The position numbers and the translations under genes were made by a program. The notes below the pieces were generated by a model that did not search any database, was not told the origin of the DNA, and was given only the letters and a program-made list of their open reading frames with translations. A stretch of 64,000 bases of DNA from DSWT01 sp036845725 (lineage in GTDB: Bacteria; Chloroflexota; Anaerolineae; B4-G1; SLSP01): assembly GCA_036845725.1 (NCBI GenBank), contig DAIUDK010000001.1:70001-134000 (forward strand). Reading direction: 5' to 3'. Of this stretch, positions 27,707 through 35,499 are shown piece by piece. Every line of letters starts with the position of its first letter. The stretch's first letter is position 1.

Positions 27707-27734
27707 TTGCCGGTTCATGGTTTTATGGTAAAAT
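27707..27734 (+). promoter_or_regulatory. Promoter of the rpsB operon
   Basis: TTGCCG (27707-27712) and TAAAAT (27729-27734) are 16 bases apart. The predicted start near 27741 coincides with the first base of the structured leader. Confidence 0.65.
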
Positions 27735-27741
27735 TCCCATC

Positions 27742-27852
27742 TGGGCTAAGCCTAAAAAACACACGCGACCGGACTCGACGGGGGTGTGCCGGAAACACCG
27801 GTCCTCGCAGGGGATGAAGGCGCGGAGGCCCATAACAAAAATCACAGGAGGT
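27742..27852 (+). promoter_or_regulatory. Structured 5' leader of rpsB
   Basis: The leader folds with an outer stem TGGGC (27742-27746)/GCCCA (27828-27832). An inner stem combines GGAC/GTCC with GGTGT/ACACC around a seven-base loop. The ribosome-binding site AGGAGG (27846-27851) follows at once. Ribosomal protein S2 autoregulates its operon in E. coli; by analogy this may be an S2 or translation-control element. Confidence 0.5.
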
Positions 27853-27864
27853 TTGTTTACAACA

Positions 27865-28764
27865 ATGGCAGTCGTTACAATGAAGCAGTTACTGGAAACG
27901 GGGGTTCACTTCGGGCACCGCATGCGGCGCTGGGACCCCAGAATGGCGCGCTACATCTACACCGAACGCAACGGCGTGCATATTATCGACCTGCAACAAA
28001 CGGTCAAAGGCCTGGAACGCGCTTACGCGATGGTACGGGATGCCGTCGCCGAAGGGCGGCAGGCGCTCTTCGTTGGCACCAAACGCCAAGCACAGGAAAC
28101 CATTGAGCAGGAAGCGGCCCGCTGCAGTATGCCCTACGTCAACCAGCGCTGGCTGGGCGGCACGTTGACCAACTGGCGCACCATCCGCCAGCGCATCGAT
28201 CATCTGCGCACGTTGGAAGCACGACGCGATGCCGGTGAGTTCGACCTGCTGACTAAAAAAGAGGCGTTGATGCTCAACCGGGAGATCGAGAAACTCAACG
28301 CGCGTCTGGGTGGTCTGCGGGGAATGGAACAGCTTCCAAGTGTTGTGTTCATCATCGACATTAAAAACGAAGAAACGGCGATCAAGGAAGCCGACCGGAT
28401 GGGCATTCCTATCATTGCTCTGGTTGATACTAACTGCAATCCCGATAAAATCGATTGTGTGATTCCCGGCAACGATGATGCCATTCGCGCTATCCGGCTA
28501 ATGACGTCGAAAATGGCCGATGCCGCGCTCGAAGGGTTGGCCCTGCGCAAAGAACGCGCACCGGAAGAGGAAGTCTACGCCGAGGACGAGAAATACCTGA
28601 GCGCTGAGACGTTGGCCCGCCTGCGCCAAATCCAATTCGACGATGAAGAAGAGGAAATAGAGGAAGAGCTTGAAGAGGATATCGAGGATGAACTTGAGGA
28701 TGAGCAAGCCCTCGCAGACGAGGGCGACCTCTACGAGGATTCCGACGACGAGGAGTTAGCGTAA
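27865..28764 (+). CDS. rpsB: Small ribosomal subunit protein uS2 with acidic tail
   Basis: This 299-residue 30S subunit protein binds at the head-body junction. The start MAVVTMKQLLETGVHFGHRM matches the family; AGGAGG lies 13 bases upstream of the chosen ATG, and a second ATG at 27880 is the alternative. Family stretches include NQRWLGGTLTNW, LPSVVFIIDIKNEETAIKEA and IPIIALVDTNCNPD. After residue about 255 there is an extra tail made almost entirely of Glu and Asp, absent from E. coli S2. The gene starts the translation/lipid operon with tsf two bases downstream. Confidence 0.97.
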   Translation: MAVVTMKQLLETGVHFGHRMRRWDPRMARYIYTERNGVHIIDLQQTVKGLERAYAMVRDAVAEGRQALFVGTKRQAQETIEQEAARCSMPYVNQRWLGGTLTNWRTIRQRIDHLRTLEARRDAGEFDLLTKKEALMLNREIEKLNARLGGLRGMEQLPSVVFIIDIKNEETAIKEADRMGIPIIALVDTNCNPDKIDCVIPGNDDAIRAIRLMTSKMADAALEGLALRKERAPEEEVYAEDEKYLSAETLARLRQIQFDDEEEEIEEELEEDIEDELEDEQALADEGDLYEDSDDEELA

Positions 28765-28766
28765 AG

Positions 28767-29387
28767 ATGGAGATCACAACGGGAATGGTCAAGGAGCTGC
28801 GCCAAGCGACCGCAGCCGGAATTTTGGACTGCCGCAAGGCGTTGGAAGTCGCCGAGGGCGATTTCGACAAGGCCGTGGACTATCTGCGAGAAAAAGGGTT
28901 GGCCAAGGCCGCCAAGCGTGTGGATCGTGAGGCCAAGGACGGCCTGGTTGTGTCCTACATTCATGGCGGCGGGCGCATCGGTGTGCTGCTGGAAGTCAAC
29001 TGCGAGACCGACTTCGTCGCACGCACTGATGAATTCAAAGAAATGGTCAATGACATTGCACTACAGATCGCGGCGATGGCGCCACAGTACGTCAAGCGGG
29101 AGGACATCCCCGCGTCTGTCATTGAGCACGAAAAACAACTTTACCACGCGCAGGCGCTCGAAGAGGGCAAACCTGAAGCTGTCGTAGATCGCATCGTGGA
29201 TGGCCGAATGGATAAGTTCTTCAAGGACATCTGCCTTCTGGAGCAGGTCTTTATTCGCGACGACGGGAAAGATCGCCCACGCACAATCGATGACTTGGTC
29301 AAGGAGCAAATCACCAAGACCGGGGAGAACATGGTGGTGCGCCGTTTTGCGCGCTTTGAGTTAGGAGAAAGCCTGGGGCAATCGTAG
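28767..29387 (+). CDS. tsf: Elongation factor Ts
   Basis: A 206-residue guanine-nucleotide exchange factor for EF-Tu. The UBA-like amino end (VKELRQATAAGILDCRKAL) and the core NCETDFVART are clear. It is the short form, lacking part of the coiled-coil region of the 283-residue E. coli protein. It starts two bases after rpsB, the usual partner. Confidence 0.97.
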   Translation: MEITTGMVKELRQATAAGILDCRKALEVAEGDFDKAVDYLREKGLAKAAKRVDREAKDGLVVSYIHGGGRIGVLLEVNCETDFVARTDEFKEMVNDIALQIAAMAPQYVKREDIPASVIEHEKQLYHAQALEEGKPEAVVDRIVDGRMDKFFKDICLLEQVFIRDDGKDRPRTIDDLVKEQITKTGENMVVRRFARFELGESLGQS

Positions 29388-29397
29388 CTGAGAAAGT

Positions 29398-29423
29398 AGC
29401 TGGGGCTGTTGCCCCAGCTTTTT
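29398..29423 (+). terminator. Intrinsic terminator between tsf and pyrH
   Basis: AGCTGGGGC and GCCCCAGCT form a nine-base stem with a TGTT loop, followed by five T residues. It begins 10 bases after tsf and ends 17 bases before pyrH. It probably reduces rather than blocks read-through, since no promoter fits in the remaining gap. Confidence 0.85.
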
Positions 29424-29440
29424 ATCGATCGGAGGCCAGC

Positions 29441-30157
29441 GTGACCCATCTCATATACAAACGAGTCATCATCAAAATCGGCGGAGAGTCACTCTCCAAT
29501 CCAGGCGGTATTGGCATCGACCCCCGCCGTGCTGAAGAAGTCGCGCGGCGCATTGCTGCAATTCACGCTCAGGAGATCGAGATCGGCATCGTCATCGGTG
29601 CCGGCAATCTCTGGCGCGGCATCGACGGGTTGGCGCACGGGATGGATCGCGCGCGTGCCGATCAGATCGGGATGCTGGCCACAGTGATGAATTCACTGGC
29701 GCTGGCAGACGCGTTGGAACGCGAGGGCGTCATCACGCGCGTGCAAACGGCCATCGAAATGCGCTCTATCGCCGAACCGTATATCCGCTTGCGCGCCACA
29801 CGGCACCTCGAAAAGGGGCGCGTCGTCATCTTCGGCGCGGGCACCGGCAATCCGTATTTCACGACCGACACTGCTGCCGCCCTACGCGCTGCCGAAACGG
29901 GTGCCGATCTGCTCATCAAAGCCACCAAAGTGGATGGCGTCTATAGCGATGATCCTATCAAGAATCCCGAAGCACGTCGCTTCGAGCGGCTGACCTATCT
30001 GGAGGCACTGAATCTGCAATCGCGGGTGATGGATTCGACCGCCATCACCCTATGTATGGAGAACCAGCTTCCCATTGTCGTGCTCAATCTCTGGGATCCC
30101 GGGAGTCTGGAACGCGTCATCCGTGGCGAGTCTGGCGGGACGTTTATCGGCGGATAA
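29441..30157 (+). CDS. pyrH: UMP kinase
   Basis: A 238-residue hexameric bacterial UMP kinase of the amino-acid-kinase fold, making UDP from UMP. It starts at GTG after GGAGG. Visible motifs are IIKIGGESLS, IVIGAGNLWRG, GTGNPYFTTDTAAALRA and KATKVDGVYSDDP. It follows the tsf terminator and precedes frr, the conserved order. Confidence 0.97.
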   Translation: MTHLIYKRVIIKIGGESLSNPGGIGIDPRRAEEVARRIAAIHAQEIEIGIVIGAGNLWRGIDGLAHGMDRARADQIGMLATVMNSLALADALEREGVITRVQTAIEMRSIAEPYIRLRATRHLEKGRVVIFGAGTGNPYFTTDTAAALRAAETGADLLIKATKVDGVYSDDPIKNPEARRFERLTYLEALNLQSRVMDSTAITLCMENQLPIVVLNLWDPGSLERVIRGESGGTFIGG

Positions 30158-30173
30158 TCGACGGATCGATTCA

Positions 30174-30202
30174 AGGAAACCCGTTCTGAGCATGTCGAAG
30201 GA
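30174..30202. repeat. Widespread short repeat supplying the frr ribosome-binding site
   Basis: The sequence CCCGTTCTGAGCATGTCGAA followed by GGAGA is a close variant of a short repeat (TTCGACA-GCTCAG on the other strand) that I recall from many unrelated bacterial genomes. Its end provides AAGGAGA for frr. Only one copy is visible here. Confidence 0.4.
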
Positions 30203-30208
30203 GACCGT

Positions 30209-30766
30209 ATGATCAAGGAACTTATGACCGAAACCGAAGTCCGTATGGACAAAACCGTGGAGGCGCTGGAGGAAGACTTCAAGAGTATCCGCACGGGGCG
30301 CGCATCGCCGGCCCTGGTGGAACGGGTCATGGTGGAATACTACGGTATGCCCACCCCCCTCAACCAACTGGCCGTCATCTCCGCACCGGAACCGCAAATG
30401 CTTCTCATCCGTCCCTACGATGCCGGGTCTATTGCCACCATCGAGAAAGGCATTTTACAGGCGGACCTGGGACTGAATCCCAGCAATGACGGGCGTGTGA
30501 TTCGCATCCCCATTCCCCGCCTGACGGAAGAACGCCGCCGTGACCTAGTCAAGGTCGTCAAACGGCGCGTCGAAGAGAGCAAAGTTGCTTTGCGTAACAT
30601 CCGGCGCGACACGTTAGAAGAGATGCGCGAATACGAGGGTGAAAAACTTATCTCCGAAGACGATCTCAAACGCGGTCAAGATGAACTGCAGAAGATCATC
30701 GACCGCTTCGTGGAAAAGGTCGATGAAGCTGGCGCTCGCAAAGAGCAAGACATCATGGAAATCTAA
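30209..30766 (+). CDS. frr: Ribosome recycling factor
   Basis: This 185-residue factor splits post-termination ribosomes with EF-G. It has the standard length and motifs: RTGRASPALVERVMVEYYG, TPLNQLAVISAPEP, LNPSNDGRVIRIPIP and TEERRRDLVK. The ATG follows AAGGAG closely. Confidence 0.98.
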   Translation: MIKELMTETEVRMDKTVEALEEDFKSIRTGRASPALVERVMVEYYGMPTPLNQLAVISAPEPQMLLIRPYDAGSIATIEKGILQADLGLNPSNDGRVIRIPIPRLTEERRRDLVKVVKRRVEESKVALRNIRRDTLEEMREYEGEKLISEDDLKRGQDELQKIIDRFVEKVDEAGARKEQDIMEI

Positions 30767-30773
30767 ATCCGAC

Positions 30774-30816
30774 ACTGCAGGAGGAGATGCTCCTCCTGCA
30801 GTACACTCACTTTTTT
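30774..30816 (+). terminator. Intrinsic terminator after frr
   Basis: ACTGCAGGAGGAG and its exact complement form a 13-base stem with a three-base loop. Six T residues follow after a short gap. Confidence 0.8.
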
Positions 30817-30903
30817 CCTTGCCACATTACACTCCTGTTTTTATGAGTTTTCTCCCGTTCACACGACAACGCGTCAGTTGACGCATAGATGAATGGAGAT
30901 GTC

Positions 30904-31644
30904 ATGAGCAATACAGATAACCGCGTGCGAAGGTCCACGTACCCACCCCTGGAGCATCTTCCGCAACACGTCGGCATGATTATGGATGGCAATGGGAGAT
31001 GGGCGCGGCAACGCGGTCTGCCCCGTTTGGCCGGGCACCGGGCCGGTGTCGAAAATCTACGGCGCGTGCTGCGTGCTTCGGTGGAGTATGGCGTGCAGAT
31101 CGTGACCCTGTACGCCTTCTCGTCGGAGAATTGGCGGCGGCCTATCGAAGAGGTGCGTGGGTTGCTCAGTATCCTCCGGGATGCATTGGGAAAAGAAGTT
31201 GGCGAATTACACAAAAGTGGTGTACAATTGAGACATATTGGGGATTTGACGCCCCTATCAGATGACCTCAAAGAACAGATTCAAACTGCGGTAGAACTGA
31301 CGCGCAATAATGACCGGTTGATCGCCAATATCGCATTCAACTACGGCGGACGCCAGGAAATCGTCGAAGCCGTGCGCCGCATCATCCAGGCTGGAATTCC
31401 CGCCGAAGCAGTCACGGAGGCGTTGATAGATGAGCACCTATACACGTCAGGCCTCCCTGATGTCGATTTAGTTATCCGCACCAGTGGAGAAATGCGGATG
31501 AGCAATTTCTTGCTCTGGCAAGGCGCTTACGCCGAGTATTACAGCACACCAGTCTACTGGCCGGACTTTGACAAGGATGAGCTTTACACAGCGCTGGAGA
31601 CATTCAGCCAGCGAGACCGTCGTTACGGCGGGCTGAACACCTGA
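30904..31644 (+). CDS. uppS: Isoprenyl transferase (undecaprenyl-diphosphate synthase type)
   Basis: This 246-residue cis-prenyltransferase makes the polyprenyl diphosphate carrier used for wall and surface glycans. MIMDGNGRWA carries the catalytic Asp, and FSSENWRRP, FNYGGR, IRTSGEMRMSNFLLWQ complete the family pattern. The ATG at 30904 is preferred over the one 15 bases upstream because GGAGA lies at the right distance. The product lipid would feed the UbiA-type and GT39-type enzymes around 43-61 kb. Confidence 0.96.
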   Translation: MSNTDNRVRRSTYPPLEHLPQHVGMIMDGNGRWARQRGLPRLAGHRAGVENLRRVLRASVEYGVQIVTLYAFSSENWRRPIEEVRGLLSILRDALGKEVGELHKSGVQLRHIGDLTPLSDDLKEQIQTAVELTRNNDRLIANIAFNYGGRQEIVEAVRRIIQAGIPAEAVTEALIDEHLYTSGLPDVDLVIRTSGEMRMSNFLLWQGAYAEYYSTPVYWPDFDKDELYTALETFSQRDRRYGGLNT

Positions 31645-31774
31645 AAACGAAAACCAGTGCATCTCCTCCCCTCCGCAGGGGAGCCGCTCATCTCCTTGGA
31701 ACCGAACCACATCAACACTTGCGGTACCCAGACTTAGCATATTGAGATTAAAACACGGATAGACCGAACTTCCT

Positions 31775-32593
31775 ATGAAAACCAGAATCATCACTGTCGC
31801 CATATTATTGCCGATCGTTATCGTCATTATTCTGATAGGGCAATGGCCCTATGCACTTTTACTCAGTGGTGTGACACTGCTCGCATCCGTCGAATACGTG
31901 CAGATGCTCCGTCGCAAGGCGTACACACTCGCCCTGCCGTGCATATTTGCATTCAACCTTCTATGGATGGCCGACGCACTATGGGGCAATGGCGCGTGGC
32001 TCGGGCCGGGCCTGGCGGGATTGACACTGCTGACGGCAGGCTGGATTCTCTATCGCCGGCATCTCCATCCCACAACTCACGACCCGACCGCAGAGTGGGC
32101 GTTGACGCTCGCCGGGGGAGTGTACTTGGGCATCGGTGGGGCCTATCTGTGGCGGATGCGTGCGTTGCCCGACGGACTGTGGTGGACGCTGACCGCGCTG
32201 CCCGTCGTGTGGATCAGTGAATCAATGGCCTACCTCGTCGGGCGAAAGTGGGGCCGGCACAAAATGTCGCCCACCATCAGCCCGGGGAAGAGTTGGGAAG
32301 GATATACCGGAGAAGTCATCAGTGGTACACTGACCGGACTTTTGCTCGGCTGGCTCTGGCCCACCGTCGCGCAGGGTGCGATTAGCCTGACGCCGGTCAA
32401 GGGCCTGGTCCTTGGCGCAGTCATCTCGGTGTTAACCACCGCCGGTGACTTTTTTGTCTCGGTGATCAAACGTGAAGTAGGCGTCAAGGACACCGGAACA
32501 TTGCTTCCCGGACACGGCGGCGTCTTTGACCGTATCGATAGCCTGCTCTGGGTGGGCTTTGTGACCTGGGTTATAGCCACGTTATGGGCCTGA
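31775..32593 (+). CDS. cdsA: Phosphatidate cytidylyltransferase
   Basis: This 272-residue membrane enzyme makes CDP-diacylglycerol. About eight membrane segments are visible, and the C-terminal signature VIKREVGVKD with LLPGHGGVFDRIDS is intact. The ribosome-binding site is poor. The 130-base gap from uppS holds a short C/G hairpin (CCCCT...AGGGG near 31670) without a T tract. The usual dxr gene does not follow; rho does. Confidence 0.95.
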   Translation: MKTRIITVAILLPIVIVIILIGQWPYALLLSGVTLLASVEYVQMLRRKAYTLALPCIFAFNLLWMADALWGNGAWLGPGLAGLTLLTAGWILYRRHLHPTTHDPTAEWALTLAGGVYLGIGGAYLWRMRALPDGLWWTLTALPVVWISESMAYLVGRKWGRHKMSPTISPGKSWEGYTGEVISGTLTGLLLGWLWPTVAQGAISLTPVKGLVLGAVISVLTTAGDFFVSVIKREVGVKDTGTLLPGHGGVFDRIDSLLWVGFVTWVIATLWA

Positions 32594-32640
32594 AGGCCGA
32601 CACGCTTAAACCAGCATAGAACTTTGTTAAGGAGGATTCC

Positions 32641-34341
32641 GTGGATCCAGAAAAAGAACTACAACCTGAAAATCATACTGCTGTACACGCAGATGCCGAT
32701 GAATTGCACGAGCAAGACAGCGCTCCCGCAACGGAGGATTCTGTAGATGGCGGTACCACAGACGTGGCAGCCGTTGCCGTCGCCGACGAAACCGTCTCCG
32801 ACACTGCTGAACGCGTTTCGCTAACAGCAGAAAAAATCGTTAGCGAAACCTTCGATACGATGGAAGAGTACTATCCTGACGAAGATGAGATCGTGCCCCC
32901 CGCAGAAGAAAGCACCCGCGTGGACGAAGGCGCCCTCGCAGAAGAAAGTGCTCTAACAGAAGAAGGTGCACTCGCCAGCGAAGGGGGCGAAGAAGAATTA
33001 GGAGAACCCATCAGCGCGGCGATTCTCGAAATCGAAGAACAATCCGACACGCTGCGGCATATGGATATGAACGCGCTGGAGGCAATGCGACTGCCGGAAC
33101 TGCGCGACCTGGCCCGCACTTACAAAGTGTCCGGTTATAGCGGGCGCAAAAAAGAAGACCTCATCCTGTTATTGCTCAAAGCCAAAGCCGAACGTGAGGG
33201 GTTCAGCTTTGGCGGCGGCATTCTCGAAATCACCAACGAGGGCATTGGTTTTCTACGTTCGGCGCGTTACGTACCCGGCCCGCAGGATGTATACGTCTCG
33301 CAGAGCCAAATCCGCCGCTTCGGGCTGCGCACCGGTGATATGGTCATCGGCCAGGTGCGCGCGCCCAAGGAGACGGAGAAATACCGCAGCCTCCTGCGTG
33401 TGGAGGCCGTCAACGGGATGGACCCAGAGATGGCGAAGCGCCGCCCGCGCTTCGAGCGCCTGACGCCGATCTTCCCCGAACAGAAATTCAATCTCACCAA
33501 CGATCCGCGCAACCTGACCGAACGACTGTTGGACCTGGTCGCGCCGATTGGTTTGGGGCAGCGTGGTCTCATCGTCTCGCCTCCCAAGGCCGGCAAAACC
33601 ACCGTCCTGCAAAAGATTGCTAACGCGATCTCGGAGAACCATCCCGAGGTCCACCTGATGGTCGTCCTCATCGGGGAGCGTCCCGAAGAAGTCACCGATA
33701 TGGACCGCTCGGTCGAGGCCGAGGTCAGCAGCTCCACCTTCGATGAGGAAGTCGGGCATCAAACTCAGGTGGCGGAAATGGCGCTCAACCGCGCCAAACG
33801 CCTGGTGGAAATCGGGCGCGACGTCGTCATCTTGATGGATAGCCTCACGCGCTTGACGCGCGCGTACAACCTGGTGGTGCAGCCGAGCGGGCGCACCCTC
33901 TCCGGCGGCCTCGATCCGGCGGCGCTCTATCCGCCCAAGAAATTCTTCGGCGCGGCGCGCAATATCGAAGAGGGCGGCAGCCTGACGATCCTCGCCACGT
34001 GTTTGATCGACACGGGCAGCCGGATGGACGACATGATCTACGAGGAATTCAAAGGGACCGGCAATATGGAGCTGCATTTGAACCGCAAACTGCAAGAGCG
34101 GCGCATCTTCCCAGCCTTCGACATCCTGCGCTCCGGTACACGGCGCGAGGAATTGCTGCTGGACAAGGAAACGCTGCGCAAAGTATGGCTGCTGCGCCGC
34201 ATGCTTTCGCAGATGATGGCCGGCACGCCGACCACCACCGGCTACGACATCACCGCAGCGACCGAGGCGCTTCTGCAACAAATGCGCCGGACGCGCACCA
34301 ATCACGAATTTCTCGATGTCCTCACCCGCGATCTGAAATAA
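32641..34341 (+). CDS. rho: Transcription termination factor Rho with acidic N-terminal extension
   Basis: This hexameric RNA helicase of 566 residues starts at GTG after AAGGAGGA. An acidic, low-complexity extension of about 135 residues, rich in Glu, Ala and Asp, precedes the RhoN helical domain (LEAMRLPELRDLARTYKVSG) and the cold-shock RNA-binding domain (FGGGILEITNEGIGFLR). The ATPase follows, with Walker A PPKAGKTT (Lys319) and the Q-loop/R-loop stretches. E. coli Rho has 419 residues; the difference is largely the extension, which may modulate RNA binding or phase behaviour (inference). Confidence 0.97.
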   Translation: MDPEKELQPENHTAVHADADELHEQDSAPATEDSVDGGTTDVAAVAVADETVSDTAERVSLTAEKIVSETFDTMEEYYPDEDEIVPPAEESTRVDEGALAEESALTEEGALASEGGEEELGEPISAAILEIEEQSDTLRHMDMNALEAMRLPELRDLARTYKVSGYSGRKKEDLILLLLKAKAEREGFSFGGGILEITNEGIGFLRSARYVPGPQDVYVSQSQIRRFGLRTGDMVIGQVRAPKETEKYRSLLRVEAVNGMDPEMAKRRPRFERLTPIFPEQKFNLTNDPRNLTERLLDLVAPIGLGQRGLIVSPPKAGKTTVLQKIANAISENHPEVHLMVVLIGERPEEVTDMDRSVEAEVSSSTFDEEVGHQTQVAEMALNRAKRLVEIGRDVVILMDSLTRLTRAYNLVVQPSGRTLSGGLDPAALYPPKKFFGAARNIEEGGSLTILATCLIDTGSRMDDMIYEEFKGTGNMELHLNRKLQERRIFPAFDILRSGTRREELLLDKETLRKVWLLRRMLSQMMAGTPTTTGYDITAATEALLQQMRRTRTNHEFLDVLTRDLK

Positions 34342-34448
34342 GGTCGTTCCAGGAAAATAAATCAGCCAGACTTTAACGCCAGCGCAGGAACTATCCTCAT
34401 AATGTGGCCTGGGTTAAATCCAGGAACTACCTAAGTGCCACAAGTGGA

Positions 34449-34492
34449 ACATTCCACCCGAGGTCCCAAAGTGGGCGTCCCAGGTGGAATGT
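34449..34492. repeat. Nested inverted repeat after rho
   Basis: ACATTCCACC and GGTGGAATGT (10-base arms) enclose CCCA...TGGG. The structure lies in the 236-base gap between rho and the next promoter and has no T tract. It may be an mRNA-end hairpin or remnant of a small repeat. Confidence 0.5.
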
Positions 34493-34543
34493 CCATGGTT
34501 ATGCCAAAGGACGTCCCATCGTAAACACCACCCTGAGAAAAAG

Positions 34544-34571
34544 TTGACAAATGCCCTCCGCGCGTTAGAAT
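34544..34571 (+). promoter_or_regulatory. Near-consensus promoter, probable leaderless transcript
   Basis: TTGACA (34544-34549) and TAGAAT (34566-34571) are 16 bases apart. Only six bases separate the -10 box from the ATG at 34578, so transcription should begin at or within a base or two of the start codon. There is no ribosome-binding site. Confidence 0.75.
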
Positions 34572-34577
34572 AGCGCC

Positions 34578-35414
34578 ATGATTATGTCAAGAGGAGAAAG
34601 TCAAAACACCGAGCGCGAGCGGCTGAGTATCGTGCTCGCGGCGACACTTGCCAGCGCCACACTGTTCCGGTTCGTGGAACTACCCACCCTGGTCTGGGGT
34701 GTGCGGCGTATCTTTGGATCGCCGCTGCAGCTCACCTTCGGCGGAGACTGGTTGTTGACGCTGCTGATGGTGGGATTGGTCGCCACGGGCACCTTCTCGC
34801 TGATTCAGAGCCATCCTCTGCGCGACAGCCAGGAGCGCATGCTCATCTTCTCACTCATCACTCCCACTCTGGGAACGCTGCTCGCCTCATTGCTGTTGAT
34901 CCGCGCGACCTCGTGGCCGGTCTGGCTGGTCACATTGTTGATCGGTGGGGTGACCATCGGCCTGTTAATACATCTGAACTACCGGGCCTTCTCCCCGGAA
35001 AGCCCAGGCTACACGACCGCCCGCACGGTGCTCAATATCGCCGATTATCTGCTCGGATTCGCGCTGGCCAGCGTCATCCTGCGGGCGCAGGAACGCGCGC
35101 TGATTACCGGTCCGGCGATGCTCGCGCTTATGGGCCTATTGGCCTGCGACCTGTTGAGCGCCAGCGGTGTTAAATGGACGAAGGTCCTGCTCTTCAGCGG
35201 GATTATCGCCCTGCTGGTCAGCGAGCTGGCCTGGGTTCTGGGATACTGGCCCGTCTCCACCTGGACCGCGGCCACGATGTTGACGTTGGCGCTGTACTTG
35301 CTCAACGGGTTGAGTTACCAATACCTGCTGGGACAGATGACCCGGCGGGTGTTGTTGGAATTTGGCATTGTCGCTATGATTATGTTTGTGTTGGTCTTAT
35401 GGATCAGACCCTAG
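34578..35414 (+). CDS. Polytopic membrane protein of unknown function
   Basis: A 278-residue protein with about eight hydrophobic membrane segments, short loops and no catalytic motif that I recognise. A charged 18-residue amino end precedes the first segment, and a second ATG at 34584 is also possible. It stands alone between rho and the alpha-glucan phosphorylase, with its own strong promoter and no ribosome-binding site, so translation is probably leaderless. A G/C hairpin follows it. Confidence 0.75.
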   Translation: MIMSRGESQNTERERLSIVLAATLASATLFRFVELPTLVWGVRRIFGSPLQLTFGGDWLLTLLMVGLVATGTFSLIQSHPLRDSQERMLIFSLITPTLGTLLASLLLIRATSWPVWLVTLLIGGVTIGLLIHLNYRAFSPESPGYTTARTVLNIADYLLGFALASVILRAQERALITGPAMLALMGLLACDLLSASGVKWTKVLLFSGIIALLVSELAWVLGYWPVSTWTAATMLTLALYLLNGLSYQYLLGQMTRRVLLEFGIVAMIMFVLVLWIRP

Positions 35415-35433
35415 ATGTGTATCGACTCCATCA

Positions 35434-35454
35434 GGGGCGCGGGAAACCGCGCCC
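35434..35454 (+). terminator. G/C hairpin with GAAA loop between membrane protein and phosphorylase
   Basis: GGGCGCGG-GAAA-CCGCGCCC is a perfect eight-base stem closed by a stable tetraloop. Only TTG follows, so intrinsic termination is uncertain. It lies 20 bases after the membrane-protein stop. Confidence 0.5.
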
Positions 35455-35499
35455 TTGACGATACAATCGCCTATTCACTTATCGATAGGAAAGGAAACT

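Noticed and set aside
33253..34305. 350-codon minus-strand open frame opposite rho
   Set aside because: It lies entirely over the conserved Rho ATPase and has no motif of its own.
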